From the NCBI GenBank assembly GCA_015057435.1, contig SVEJ01000019.1:1-55027 (forward strand): DNA of 55,027 nt, given 5' to 3'. Below the pieces are notes generated by a model. That model saw nothing but the letters and a program-made list of their open reading frames with translations, was not told the origin of the DNA and searched no databases. The stretch is from Lachnospiraceae bacterium. GTDB taxonomy: Bacteria > Bacillota > Clostridia > Lachnospirales > Lachnospiraceae. The position numbers and the translations under genes were made by a program. This document shows, one piece after another, positions 8,850 through 16,876 of this stretch. The first letter of the stretch is position 1; the number at the start of each line of letters is the position of its first letter.

Positions 8850-10316
8850 TTATATCTCAAACCTGAAATCCACATCTGACAAACGAATCATGTCCCCACC
8901 TTTGATAGGTACATATTGTCCGGAAATTATCTGTTCCCCATTAACAAATGTGTGGTTTGTCGAATTATTATCTAGTATAAAAAATTCTTTTCCTTTTCTC
9001 ATAATATCTGCATGATGTCTACTAACTGATGTATTATCTGTAATTACGTAGTCAACTTCCGGTGCGTGCTTACCAATTTTGAAAATCACGTTGGTAATTG
9101 CAATCTCTTGCAAGGAATCCATACGAATCAGCTTCGCATATATCACTTCATTACTGTTGGTATTTCCCCCAAGATTATATCTGTTCTCCTCTTGTAATTG
9201 GTTGATTGTACGCTGTGTTCTAAAACCCAAAATTAAAAAAAATAAAATCGCTGTTGCAAATCCTAATTGCAACATTCGAATCGGATGATCTTTTTTCTTA
9301 AGTTTTCCCTTGTACTTTTCCAATTCCTCAATTGCCTTTTCATATTGATCATATGTAGACTCATTATTGGATTGTATTTCCATTGCCGAGTCAATTGCTG
9401 TCTTTAACTTGTCAATACTCTTTTTCGTATATGCATCTTCATCCATTGCCAAATTCTGACACTCTAGTAATAAGATATCCAATTGATGAGCAATCTCTTT
9501 CGTAACTTCGTTGTAATGATTATCTATACTAATACCCACATAAGGAATACCAAGCACATCTAACGTTTTCTTAATAGTGTCAATCGGTTTGATACAAATC
9601 CCTGTTTCCCTTTCAACAAGCATACCCACTACATAGCCATTCGCATTTAATACCGGCATACCAATGTCTCCAGGCTGTGGTTGAAAGTCTGTAACAATCT
9701 CTTCTTCTGCAACTGCCGATACAGCTCCTGTTCCATATCGCAAATCCATATTAGTTAAATCTTCCTGTCCTAAAATACTCATGTTGCCGCCATATCCAAG
9801 CATATATAATCTATCGTTCGCATTAACAGCCGCACTATTGCCCAGATTCAAGCTGTTCGAAACGTTAATGTCTTTTTTTAATTCTAAAACAAGGAAATCC
9901 TCTCCCTCATGTTTTATTTCCGCTTCAATTCTTGTTCCTACCTGTAAAACAATATCAACACACACATCAAGACTTGCTTCCGCAGAAAGACCGTACTTAA
10001 GGCGAATGTTATTCAATTCTGTATCATCAACTTGCGTCAACCTGTCATTGGTTAACACAATCTCCGATGACGCTCCATCATTCTCTCTCGTTTCAACTAA
10101 AATTCCTGTTCCCTGTCTAAGGTTATATTGTTTCTTATTCTGATCTACTACATATACAATTATCTTAACCGCAGCTTCCTTTTTTTCATTGATTGCCTGC
10201 GGTAATTCACTCATCATTTCTGTCGTGGTTGCCATTACCGTATCACACATACAAAACACAACCGCACACACAATTAATATAAATTTTATATAAGTAAGTC
10301 TCATCTTATCTGCCAT
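8850..10316 (-). CDS. Membrane protein with degenerate trypsin-like domain and C-terminal FHA domain
   Basis: This 488-residue protein starts with a hydrophobic signal or anchor (about residues 8-28). A trypsin/DegP-like fold follows to about residue 260, then a charged helical stretch, a membrane segment near 348-365 and a C-terminal FHA domain (about 405-488) with IGKHAPEVDYVI, SVSRHHADI and NSTNHTFVNG. The protease motifs are broken: the usual TNHHV position reads VLTNDRL, and the GNSGGP position reads GDIGMP, so His and Ser are both missing. I infer a non-catalytic binding domain outside the membrane and a phosphothreonine-reading FHA domain inside. It lies between the duplicated WXG100 pairs, after a weak hairpin, so it may be read through from the operon that starts near 12.5 kb. 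Confidence 0.8.
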   Translation of the reverse strand: MADKMRLTYIKFILIVCAVVFCMCDTVMATTTEMMSELPQAINEKKEAAVKIIVYVVDQNKKQYNLRQGTGILVETRENDGASSEIVLTNDRLTQVDDTELNNIRLKYGLSAEASLDVCVDIVLQVGTRIEAEIKHEGEDFLVLELKKDINVSNSLNLGNSAAVNANDRLYMLGYGGNMSILGQEDLTNMDLRYGTGAVSAVAEEEIVTDFQPQPGDIGMPVLNANGYVVGMLVERETGICIKPIDTIKKTLDVLGIPYVGISIDNHYNEVTKEIAHQLDILLLECQNLAMDEDAYTKKSIDKLKTAIDSAMEIQSNNESTYDQYEKAIEELEKYKGKLKKKDHPIRMLQLGFATAILFFLILGFRTQRTINQLQEENRYNLGGNTNSNEVIYAKLIRMDSLQEIAITNVIFKIGKHAPEVDYVITDNTSVSRHHADIMRKGKEFFILDNNSTNHTFVNGEQIISGQYVPIKGGDMIRLSDVDFRFEI

Positions 10317-10343
10317 TATTCTTGTCTCCTAAATACAACAAAA

Positions 10344-10372
10344 GGTACAAGAGCAAATAATGCCCTTGTACC
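10344..10372 (-). terminator. Weak or partial terminator before the FHA gene
   Basis: GGTACAAG (10344-10351) and CTTGTACC (10365-10372) form a perfect 8-bp stem, followed on the minus strand by TTTTGTTGT. Its place inside the operon suggests partial termination that lowers FHA-protein expression relative to the WXG100 proteins. Confidence 0.5.
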
Positions 10373-10386
10373 GCTAATGTCTTTAA

Positions 10387-10707
10387 TTATTTAATAACGT
10401 CTGTAGCCAAAGCCTGAGCAAGTGCTTCATTCGCCTTCTCTGTTGACTCGTACTGAGCAGCGATATCAATCAAGTCATTTGAATACTCTGTAATCATCTT
10501 GTACATATCGTTCATATCGTTCTCTAACTTAGCGAACTGCTTCTTATATGCTTCTGATGCATCACCAGCCCATGTAGAACCGTTGATTGACTTGATCTCG
10601 CTTAACATCTTATCTGTTGTTGTACGAACCTTGTTTGCCTTTGCCTTGAAATCATTTGCTTTACTCTTTAACTGTGAAGGAGTTACCTTTAATTCTGCCA
10701 TTGCCAT
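10387..10707 (-). CDS. WXG100 family T7SS protein, copy A2
   Basis: 106 residues, identical to the 7973-8293 product except Glu at residue 5, with the same WAG turn and YESTE motif. It is the last gene of the six-gene helical-protein series starting at 12475 and is followed by the hairpin at 10344-10372. Confidence 0.92.
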   Translation of the reverse strand: MAMAELKVTPSQLKSKANDFKAKANKVRTTTDKMLSEIKSINGSTWAGDASEAYKKQFAKLENDMNDMYKMITEYSNDLIDIAAQYESTEKANEALAQALATDVIK

Positions 10708-10751
10708 AATATATACTTCCTTTCTACTATTATTCTAATGTTATTATCTTC

Positions 10752-11060
10752 TTACTTATAAGAACGCTTCTTAGCAGTCTGGATATTCTTCTGCTCTGCC
10801 TTCTCATATAATTTCATGATAGACTCTAAAGCACCTACATACTTTGTAACCAAATCTGTAAACTTTTCGAATGACTGTCCGTCTTTGTCATATGCTGCAT
10901 CGAAAGCTTTCGCTGCATCACCTTCCCACATACCCATCAAAGATTTCTCTGTTGAGTTCATGTCCTTAATCTGTGACTTTAACTGTGTGTTCAATGTCTC
11001 AAGCTCATTTTTCTTCTTAGCAAGAGCACTCTGTGTTAACTGAATTGTTGAAACTGCCAT
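10752..11060 (-). CDS. WXG100 family T7SS protein, copy B2
   Basis: 102 residues, identical at protein level to 8338-8646. The start at 11060 is preferred over an in-frame ATG at 11105 because AGGAGG lies just before it and the duplicate gene begins at the same residue. It contains MWEGDAAKAF and the YEKAE motif. Confidence 0.93.
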   Translation of the reverse strand: MAVSTIQLTQSALAKKKNELETLNTQLKSQIKDMNSTEKSLMGMWEGDAAKAFDAAYDKDGQSFEKFTDLVTKYVGALESIMKLYEKAEQKNIQTAKKRSYK

Positions 11061-11129
11061 TTTTGTTTCCTCCTTATTTTTAAAAAAATCTATGTATATC
11101 TGCATTGCAGATATCGTACCATGTAATCA

Positions 11130-11453
11130 TTATTGCGAAAGTTTGGCTTCTCGTTCTCTCGCAATACGCAAAGCTTCCATCTCTGCATCGTATATCTTCT
11201 TAGCCATTGTCTTAATTGCACTTGCAATCGCATCGATATCATCTGCTGAATCAACCACTTTTGCTTTCAATTGTCTACTCTTATTAACAAACTTCTTAGA
11301 ACTATCACCATCCCAGTTCTTGTCAACTGTCTGGATGCTAGTTTCCATCTTGTCATTCGCCACTTTTCGAATTTCTTTTGCTATATCAACTAAATCATTC
11401 GCTTGATTGATGGCTTTGTTATAATTAAATGTGATTGAATATTCACTTGCCAT
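11130..11453 (-). CDS. WXG100-like T7SS protein
   Basis: 107 residues, two predicted helices with NWDGDSSKKF at the turn (about residues 50-59), a WxG motif. The C-terminus is a long charged helix (MEALRIAREREAKL) without a clear YxxxE, unlike its neighbours, so it may be the partner of a signal-bearing protein. The ribosome binding site is GGGAGG. Only 17 bases separate it from the next gene upstream, within one operon. Confidence 0.85.
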   Translation of the reverse strand: MASEYSITFNYNKAINQANDLVDIAKEIRKVANDKMETSIQTVDKNWDGDSSKKFVNKSRQLKAKVVDSADDIDAIASAIKTMAKKIYDAEMEALRIAREREAKLSQ

Positions 11454-11470
11454 AATTAACCTCCCTCAAA

Positions 11471-11785
11471 CTATAATACATCCGTCGGCAACGCTGCTGC
11501 GATTGTCTTAATAGTAGTCTCTGTCTCTTCGTATACACCTGCCATTGTTTGAAGATCCTTTGGATGCTCTTTCAATCTCTTAATAATTGTCTTGAAATCA
11601 TCCTTCATCTTGTTGTATCCCTTAATATGTACGTCGCTTGCATCGCCTTCCCAAAACTTCTTCGTGCCCATTACATATTGATCAATCTTTTCAAAATCTT
11701 TCTCGATTGCATTAATCTCTTTTGTAATCTCGCCGGATTTTTTCTTAAGCTCATCCGGAGAAACCTTTAAATTAATAGAAGCCAT
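11471..11785 (-). CDS. WXG100 family T7SS protein
   Basis: 104 residues. KFWEGDASDVH forms the WxG turn and YEETE near the C-terminus matches the YxxxE export motif. The N-terminus (ASINLKVSPDELKKKSGEI) resembles that of the duplicated WXG100 protein A. The ribosome binding site is AGGAGG. Ten-base spacing to the upstream gene places it in the same operon. Confidence 0.9.
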   Translation of the reverse strand: MASINLKVSPDELKKKSGEITKEINAIEKDFEKIDQYVMGTKKFWEGDASDVHIKGYNKMKDDFKTIIKRLKEHPKDLQTMAGVYEETETTIKTIAAALPTDVL

Positions 11786-11795
11786 ACGCCACCTC

Positions 11796-12101
11796 CTAAA
11801 CTGTAATCTTATCGACTAATTCTGAAACTTTTTGTTCACAACTGTCATACTCGGTCTTTGCTTTTTTCTCATAATCAATTACACTCTGAATGTTGTCACA
11901 GATAACTCCCAAGTCTTTCATATCATCCTGAAACGCATTATTGAATGCATCATATGCATCACCTGTCCACATCGAATTAAGCGCTTTCACGTCCGCTTCC
12001 ATCGCTTTTATCTTGTTCTTAATGTCCTTGAGCGCATCCTCAATATCGTTCGTTGTGTTCTGCAACTTGTTCGTATTTACCTTAATCTTGTCAATCGCCA
12101 T
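11796..12101 (-). CDS. WXG100 family T7SS protein
   Basis: 101 residues with SMWTGDAYDAF at the turn and YDSCE near the C-terminus (YxxxE). The predicted helical hairpin has the usual family length. The ribosome binding site is GGGAGG. It is the second gene of the operon, 17 bases after the 118-residue protein gene. Confidence 0.9.
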   Translation of the reverse strand: MAIDKIKVNTNKLQNTTNDIEDALKDIKNKIKAMEADVKALNSMWTGDAYDAFNNAFQDDMKDLGVICDNIQSVIDYEKKAKTEYDSCEQKVSELVDKITV

Positions 12102-12118
12102 CTTGAACCTCCCTTTCC

Positions 12119-12475
12119 CTACGTTAGAGTTATATTAAAATCTTCTAATATCTTCTTCACATCACCAATATCAATCTCTCTTGTTCCGGCTCGCTTGTTA
12201 AACAGCCCCGAAGAAGAATTCATAATGTTTTTCTCCGCTTGTTCGTAACTTCTCACAATCTCCGAAAGCGTCATCTTCAATTTCTTAATCTGCTGATATT
12301 CCTTTTGCAGGTCCTCTGCAACAAGTCTTAGGGCTCGCTTATCATTGCCCTCTTTATCAAGTGACTTAAAATCATGAAGAACCTTGTCAAAAGCATGAAT
12401 CTGTCGCTTGTACGATAATTCTGCATCCTGCAGATCATCGATTACTCTTTTCAGTTTTCCAATCGAAATCATCAT
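12119..12475 (-). CDS. Small helical T7SS-associated protein, effector-targeting candidate
   Basis: This protein of about 118 residues has two long amphipathic helices and no WXG motif. SYEQAEKNI near residues 84-92 closely matches the end of the shared N-terminal module of the large effectors (LYKKAEKNI in the RHS protein, LYQSAENNI at 13481-14332). It looks like that module without a toxin. It could be a partner that helps export effectors, or a stand-alone substrate. The start at 12475 fits the AAGGTG site; 12472 (next ATG) is an alternative, and a GTG at 12484 is too close to the site. First gene of the operon behind promoter (b). Confidence 0.7.
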   Translation of the reverse strand: MMISIGKLKRVIDDLQDAELSYKRQIHAFDKVLHDFKSLDKEGNDKRALRLVAEDLQKEYQQIKKLKMTLSEIVRSYEQAEKNIMNSSSGLFNKRAGTREIDIGDVKKILEDFNITLT

Positions 12476-12515
12476 AACTATCACCTTGCTCTCTCATGTC
12501 TTCCACTCTATGTAC

Positions 12516-12584
12516 ACTATAACATATAAATTTTATTTGTGTTATTTTTTGGATGAATAACCAGTTTTTTGGATGAATAACCAG
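12516..12584 (-). promoter_or_regulatory. LytTR-type direct-repeat operator and promoter (b)
   Basis: Two exact GGATGAATAACCAG units lie at 12551-12564 and 12571-12584 (20-bp period). A six-base gap follows, then TAACAC (12539-12544) as a poor -35, 17 bp, and -10 TATAGT (12516-12521). It drives the long WXG100 operon 12475-10387 and perhaps the FHA gene. Confidence 0.8.
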
Positions 12585-12608
12585 TTTTCCATAGTCTAAT
12601 CAACCGTT

Positions 12609-13463
12609 TCAATCACAGCCCGAATAGTTTTTCAATAGATCCATCAATTCTTCGTTATTAGATTCTTCAGCATAATTATATGCTGTCTTTCCCTCTTTGG
12701 AAACAATTGACGAATCCGCTCCTTTTTCCAAGAGCAATCTGCATGCATCCGTATTTTTTCCTATAACTGCAATCATAAGTGGTGTCATTCCATCTGTTTC
12801 TAGGTTGATATCAATAATTCCTTGTTCCAAAATATAATCGATTGCATCGCAATTTCCATACTTTGCAGCCTCTCTTAAGGGATTGCTCGACGAATTTGTA
12901 ATCACTTCGTTCATATCTGTAGTGGCAAGCAGTTCTTTCAAAAGTTCAAAACTTTGTTGCTTCGTTTCATCTGAATCTCCTTTTAGAGTGTGCACCGCAC
13001 TATTTACTGCAATACGTTTATTCCTATCAATGTGGTTAACATCCGCTCCTCTTTTGATTAGTTCTGCTGCCAGTTCAAATCGCTCAGGATGATTGGAAGA
13101 AAGCGCATAAAGAAGTGGTGTGGAGTCCAGATAAGGATCTACAACTGAAACATCTGCTCCGGCTTCCAAAAGCGCGTATGCCATCTCAGGAGATTTTTGA
13201 CAAGCAATCTCTAATGGATAAACATTTTCATAATCCGTATTACTCAAAATCCTTCCTAAAATACCCTTTTTTGAATTACTCTCTTCGCTTCTCAGTTCAT
13301 TAACATCGCCGCCCTCTTTTAAAATCGCATCAAACTGCTCCTTATCACCGTTAACAATCGCCTGATACAGGCGTTCTGAATAACTATTAGAATTCACATC
13401 ACAACCTCCTAATAACACAATCATACCAATCAGCATCGTTACAATTATTATCTGCTTTCTCAT
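12609..13463 (-). CDS. Ankyrin-repeat lipoprotein, candidate immunity or partner protein
   Basis: About 284 residues. A signal peptide ends in a lipobox LLGGC, so the protein is probably a lipid-anchored protein on the outer face of the membrane. Several ankyrin repeats follow (YPLEIACQKSPEMAYALLEAGADV, DGMTPLMIAVIGKNTDACRL and others). Its upstream end lies within 20 bases of the stop of the effector gene 13481-14332, so the two are co-transcribed. Ankyrin proteins beside toxins are often immunity or accessory proteins, which is inference here. The ATG at 13463 (or 13466) fits the GGATGGAG site. A TTG at 13484 is less likely. No terminator was seen after it. Confidence 0.8.
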   Translation of the reverse strand: MRKQIIIVTMLIGMIVLLGGCDVNSNSYSERLYQAIVNGDKEQFDAILKEGGDVNELRSEESNSKKGILGRILSNTDYENVYPLEIACQKSPEMAYALLEAGADVSVVDPYLDSTPLLYALSSNHPERFELAAELIKRGADVNHIDRNKRIAVNSAVHTLKGDSDETKQQSFELLKELLATTDMNEVITNSSSNPLREAAKYGNCDAIDYILEQGIIDINLETDGMTPLMIAVIGKNTDACRLLLEKGADSSIVSKEGKTAYNYAEESNNEELMDLLKNYSGCD

Positions 13464-13480
13464 CATTTCTCCATCCACTC

Positions 13481-14332
13481 TCAACTTCCTCCAAAAACCA
13501 GCATATACAGTCTTTCAAGAGGCCATGTTTCATCATCTTCAGAGTTTCCAAAAACAATCCAAGGAATTACGTCTTTTTTCGCATGTCCCACAGGGTCATC
13601 ATTTGGACTACAATAGTTATAGGTACCATAATCTTCCGGAGCGGTCACAATACGACCAGAAGAATCAAAGATTACTTCATACTTCCCATCTGGCGAAACC
13701 CATTTCTCATTAGGCTGATCACCTGCCGTAAACTGATGACAGTTTGAAGCCACACTATCGTCCCACCCCAAATCTGCTGCTTCGGATGGACTCTGTGGAA
13801 GATCTTCAATCGGCATATTGCTGTTTCTGTCATAGTGCTGTTCTCTTGTAAGAATCCAGCCAATGCAATCATCCGTACTACCTTCAAACCCAAAAACTGT
13901 ATGATATGCCTTAGTAATCAATAGAACTGTATAACGCTCCAGGTCATCAATCGTTTGTTCAAGCTCTCTAATCCATTTATCTACTTCTTCTCCAACGTCC
14001 TTCAATTCCTCTTTTACCATTTCGGTAATATCCTCTAGGCTACTTATCCGTGCAGCAGACTCAACAATATTGTTCTCCGCTGACTGGTACAACTTTGTAA
14101 TAGTCTGAATCGTCTGACCATATTTTTTCATTTTTCTTTGTTGCTCGTCAAGTTCATTTATCTGGGATTTGATACTTTTCTTTAAATTCTCATAGCCCGC
14201 TCCAACGCATGTTAGACCGGCACATACATCTTCCAATCTATCTCTGAGCTTTTTCAATCTGTCAGCATATTGACTAAAATCATCTGATGAATGCTTTAGA
14301 TTCGATATGTTCACATATAATTGGTATGACAT
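13481..14332 (-). CDS. T7SS effector with shared N-terminal module and novel C-terminal domain
   Basis: 283 residues. The N-terminal ~95 residues match the shared export module: two helices, a Gly/Cys hinge GLTCVGAGYE and LYQSAENNI (YxxxE). A linker helix follows. The C-terminal ~120 residues form a distinct domain with the motif series KWVSPDGKYEVIFD, GTYNYCSPNDDP, GH and DVIPWIVFGNS. I recall this pattern from the ends of other polymorphic toxins but cannot name the family. His and Asp/Asn residues could be catalytic. It lies directly behind promoter (c) and is followed by an ankyrin lipoprotein. Confidence 0.72.
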   Translation of the reverse strand: MSYQLYVNISNLKHSSDDFSQYADRLKKLRDRLEDVCAGLTCVGAGYENLKKSIKSQINELDEQQRKMKKYGQTIQTITKLYQSAENNIVESAARISSLEDITEMVKEELKDVGEEVDKWIRELEQTIDDLERYTVLLITKAYHTVFGFEGSTDDCIGWILTREQHYDRNSNMPIEDLPQSPSEAADLGWDDSVASNCHQFTAGDQPNEKWVSPDGKYEVIFDSSGRIVTAPEDYGTYNYCSPNDDPVGHAKKDVIPWIVFGNSEDDETWPLERLYMLVFGGS

Positions 14333-14399
14333 CGTTCTTCCTCCGTTTTTTCATTTTTTGAAATCATATTTTTCTTTCTTTGATAATTTTACTATCTGC

Positions 14400-14468
14400 A
14401 TTATAGCACACTTCTTTCATTTGTATCATTTTTTGGATAAATAACCACTTTTTGGGATGAATAACCAG
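14400..14468 (-). promoter_or_regulatory. LytTR-type direct-repeat operator and promoter (c)
   Basis: The perfect unit GGATGAATAACCAG is at 14455-14468. The promoter-proximal copy at 14435-14448 (GGATAAATAACCAC) has two changes. Period is 20 bp. It is followed by six A, TGATAC (14423-14428), a 17-bp spacer and TATAAT (14400-14405). It drives 14332-12609. Confidence 0.75.
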
Positions 14469-14534
14469 TTTTCACTTTTCGGATTCCAAACTATCTGAAT
14501 CTTTCATTTCACCAAATATCTTATTTTCCGCGTC

Positions 14535-14633
14535 TTATTTCTCTATAACATTTGCGTTTACAATCGTATCTATTAAAATCCTAGACAAATACAAATACTT
14601 TGCAATACAAAAGACAGATAAAATGATACTCAT
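14535..14633 (-). CDS. Possible tiny ORF, doubtful
   Basis: A 32-codon frame (start MSIILSVFCIAKYLYL) with a weak AAGGCAG upstream, in the 195-base stretch between promoter (c) and the GRAM-protein gene. Hydrophobic N-terminal half. It may be a remnant or chance. The rest of 14469-14663 shows nothing else recognisable. Confidence 0.2.
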   Translation of the reverse strand: MSIILSVFCIAKYLYLSRILIDTIVNANVIEK

Positions 14634-14663
14634 TAATCTGCCTTTGTTCAACCACTTTTTATA

Positions 14664-15188
14664 TTAATCAATCTTTCCATTCATCTGAACATTAGGAGCA
14701 ATTCTGCTCTGTAATATTTCAACCCATTCATCTGCCTCATTCACCACAAATTCTCCGCTTTTTCCATCCTTTGTCCGAATAGCGATTCTGCGCCACCGGC
14801 TTCCCTTTGCCACACTAGTCATATCTTGATATGGAATAACAATTTCTCCAACTTGTACATTAATTGCATGCGACAAGAAACACAAACGATCTTCGAACAG
14901 ATACATCCAACCACCAACACTTACTTTATCCATGATGTAACTAGCTCCTCCATCATAGAATGCCTGTTCGTGTATCCCATACCGTTCCTTTAATCGATCT
15001 TTCCCTGCTGCGATATATGCAATAAATGCTACTAACACACTGGCAAATAACAAACCGCCAATCACTCCTAGAATTATTCCTTTCCAAACTGACATAAACA
15101 AAAGAGAAAGAAACAACCCCATCGGAATAGAAAAACCCAAAAAACATAGGACAAAATTCAACAAAAGCTGGTTACTATTTTTTTTCAT
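14664..15188 (-). CDS. Membrane protein with GRAM/PH-like domain
   Basis: 174 residues with two adjacent membrane segments (about residues 8-30 and 33-56), then a soluble domain of GRAM/PH type: GGWMYLFEDRLCFLSH, IPYQDMTSV, IRTKDGKSGEFVV, then WVEIL. Last gene of the operon with two effectors and two DUF4176 genes. A membrane protein beside a membrane-targeting effector could be its immunity protein (inference). Confidence 0.65.
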   Translation of the reverse strand: MKKNSNQLLLNFVLCFLGFSIPMGLFLSLLFMSVWKGIILGVIGGLLFASVLVAFIAYIAAGKDRLKERYGIHEQAFYDGGASYIMDKVSVGGWMYLFEDRLCFLSHAINVQVGEIVIPYQDMTSVAKGSRWRRIAIRTKDGKSGEFVVNEADEWVEILQSRIAPNVQMNGKID

Positions 15189-15196
15189 AAAACGAT

Positions 15197-15499
15197 CTAC
15201 TCCTCAAACTGCAATTGTAATCTTGGATATTTCACATCTTTGATAGCTTCTTTGTACATTTCACAGAATTTCTCCTCATCCTCATCCCTATATCCTTCAA
15301 AGAAAATCTCGTCAATATCTTCCTTGTTGAAGAAAAAAACCTGTTGATCTGTCTGACCTGTCGGATATAAACATGCAGAATAATCAAAATAACCGATTGT
15401 TCCTTCATTATTGTAAAGTGGCAATCTACAAATAATCATAATCTTCTGATCTCCGTTTTTCAAACGAACTACTGTACCAATTGGTAAAATCTTATCCAT
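15197..15499 (-). CDS. DUF4176 protein, candidate effector chaperone
   Basis: 100 residues with the family pattern LPIGTVVRLKNGDQKIMII, a tyrosine-rich middle (FDYSACLYPTG), and FFNKEDIDEIFFEGY. DUF4176 genes accompany T7SS toxins, where members are reported as LXG-associated chaperones. It lies downstream of the effector 15528-16517 with a good AAGGAG site. There are three DUF4176 genes in the window, each immediately after an effector gene. Confidence 0.85.
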   Translation of the reverse strand: MDKILPIGTVVRLKNGDQKIMIICRLPLYNNEGTIGYFDYSACLYPTGQTDQQVFFFNKEDIDEIFFEGYRDEDEEKFCEMYKEAIKDVKYPRLQLQFEE

Positions 15500-15527
15500 A
15501 TCTTTGACTCCTTCTCATCTCTATTCT

Positions 15528-16517
15528 TTAACCAAAAACCGTTCCCCAGAACTTTCCTACCGAAGAAGCTGCATTGCCAATTCCCTCTGCAATGCACTTA
15601 GCTCCGTCTACTACAGCTTTTCCCGCAGCCTTAGCACCATCTACCACTGCAGTTCCAATCTCTTTTGCAGTCTCTGTAATGTCATCCCAGTTGTCATAAA
15701 CATAGTCAAATGCCATACTTCCTAGCGTGGTAATTCCTACACCTATTACAAATCCTGCAACAGCACCGACTACCGTACCAACCACAGGAACCGGAATTGC
15801 GGTACCAATAGCCGCTCCAATTTTCGCTCCTGCAGCTCCTCCTGCAAGACCAATAGCCGTGTGCGCAATTGCTTTGTTAGCAGCTTCCCCTCTCCCAACA
15901 CCAGAAGAACGCATACCCGCATAATCAATAATACCACCTATTATTGGTAATCCAATCTTTGCTCCTGTTGCCACTTTCGTACCAATAGAAATCATCTTAG
16001 AAGTAGTTGGCATCACACTAGGATTTATAATCACAAAACCATTCGTTGTGCTAGCACTCCTTGCTGTTGCAGTAACAACATTAATCAAACCTCCAACTCG
16101 TGCCACTGTCTCTCCACCACTTGTGAGTATAGCCTCAGGCAAATTGGACCAAAAATTGCTCTTGTAATTATCCCAAAACGATGGATCGTCTCCACCTTTT
16201 GCATCTCCACTCTGTGCATCCTTCACTACACCTGCGTCATATCCCGGTACTAATGCTTTCTCTGCATTTGTATAAGTCTGAGCAATAGACTCCAAACTAT
16301 TGCTGATTGCTGCACAACTCTTTTGTTCACTTTGTATCTGCGACATCACAGTACCTAGCGAATTGCCAATAGATGCACCGCTTGAACCCAAAACACCTGA
16401 CAGACTCTTTTTAATATCACTGATTGAATCATAGTGTTTTTCTAGCTTTTTTGCCATCTTGTCAAAATCATCCGCCTCATTTTTGATACTGCTAATCTTA
16501 ACGTCAAATGTTGCCAT
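15528..16517 (-). CDS. T7SS effector with glycine-zipper-like hydrophobic C-terminus
   Basis: 329 residues. Residues 1-95 form the shared export module (hinge SGVLGSSGASIG, ending TYTNAEKAL). After a linker (about 95-130) the protein is rich in Gly/Ala: a segment near 215-262 (AIGLAGGAAGAKIGAAIGTA, then VVGAVAGFVIGVG) resembles glycine-zipper membrane-inserting segments like those in pore-forming LXG toxins such as TelE. A pore-forming role is inferred. Followed by DUF4176 and a two-TM GRAM protein. Confidence 0.72.
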   Translation of the reverse strand: MATFDVKISSIKNEADDFDKMAKKLEKHYDSISDIKKSLSGVLGSSGASIGNSLGTVMSQIQSEQKSCAAISNSLESIAQTYTNAEKALVPGYDAGVVKDAQSGDAKGGDDPSFWDNYKSNFWSNLPEAILTSGGETVARVGGLINVVTATARSASTTNGFVIINPSVMPTTSKMISIGTKVATGAKIGLPIIGGIIDYAGMRSSGVGRGEAANKAIAHTAIGLAGGAAGAKIGAAIGTAIPVPVVGTVVGAVAGFVIGVGITTLGSMAFDYVYDNWDDITETAKEIGTAVVDGAKAAGKAVVDGAKCIAEGIGNAASSVGKFWGTVFG

Positions 16518-16559
16518 AACACACCTCCCATTACATTATAAAAATAACCTTTATTATAT

Positions 16560-16850
16560 CTAAATTTCTTCCTTTGTCTCACGTGTTTTATAAAATGCAC
16601 ACAAACGCTCAATAAAATCCTCTCTAGACGCATCCTCAAAACCACGGAATACTACTTTCTCAATATCATCATGATTAAACATAAACTGAGAACTCACACC
16701 CATATTACCTTCCGGATATAAAACACCAATATAATCATACTCAACATTGTTATCTAAGTTTGTCTGACGGATTCCAAATATCATTAATGGTTTCTGTGCA
16801 TCCCTTAACCAAATAATTGAACCAATCGGTAATAACTCCTTAATCTTCAT
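16560..16850 (-). CDS. DUF4176 protein, second copy
   Basis: 96 residues: LLPIGSIIWLRDAQKPLMIFG, DYIGVLYPEGNMG and MFNHDDIEKVVFRGFED match the family closely. It lies 26 bases after the effector 16877-17911 and 42 bases before the next effector, so it could serve either. By analogy with the other copies it is probably the partner of the upstream effector. Confidence 0.87.
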   Translation of the reverse strand: MKIKELLPIGSIIWLRDAQKPLMIFGIRQTNLDNNVEYDYIGVLYPEGNMGVSSQFMFNHDDIEKVVFRGFEDASREDFIERLCAFYKTRETKEEI

Positions 16851-16876
16851 ACTTTTATCTCCTTAATTATATATTG

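Larger units (their letters stand above)
10385..11078. repeat. Copy 2 of the ~694-bp direct repeat
   Basis: Second copy of the segment at 7971-8664, in the same orientation. Similarity fades just upstream of the ribosome binding site of the first gene. Confidence 0.9.
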
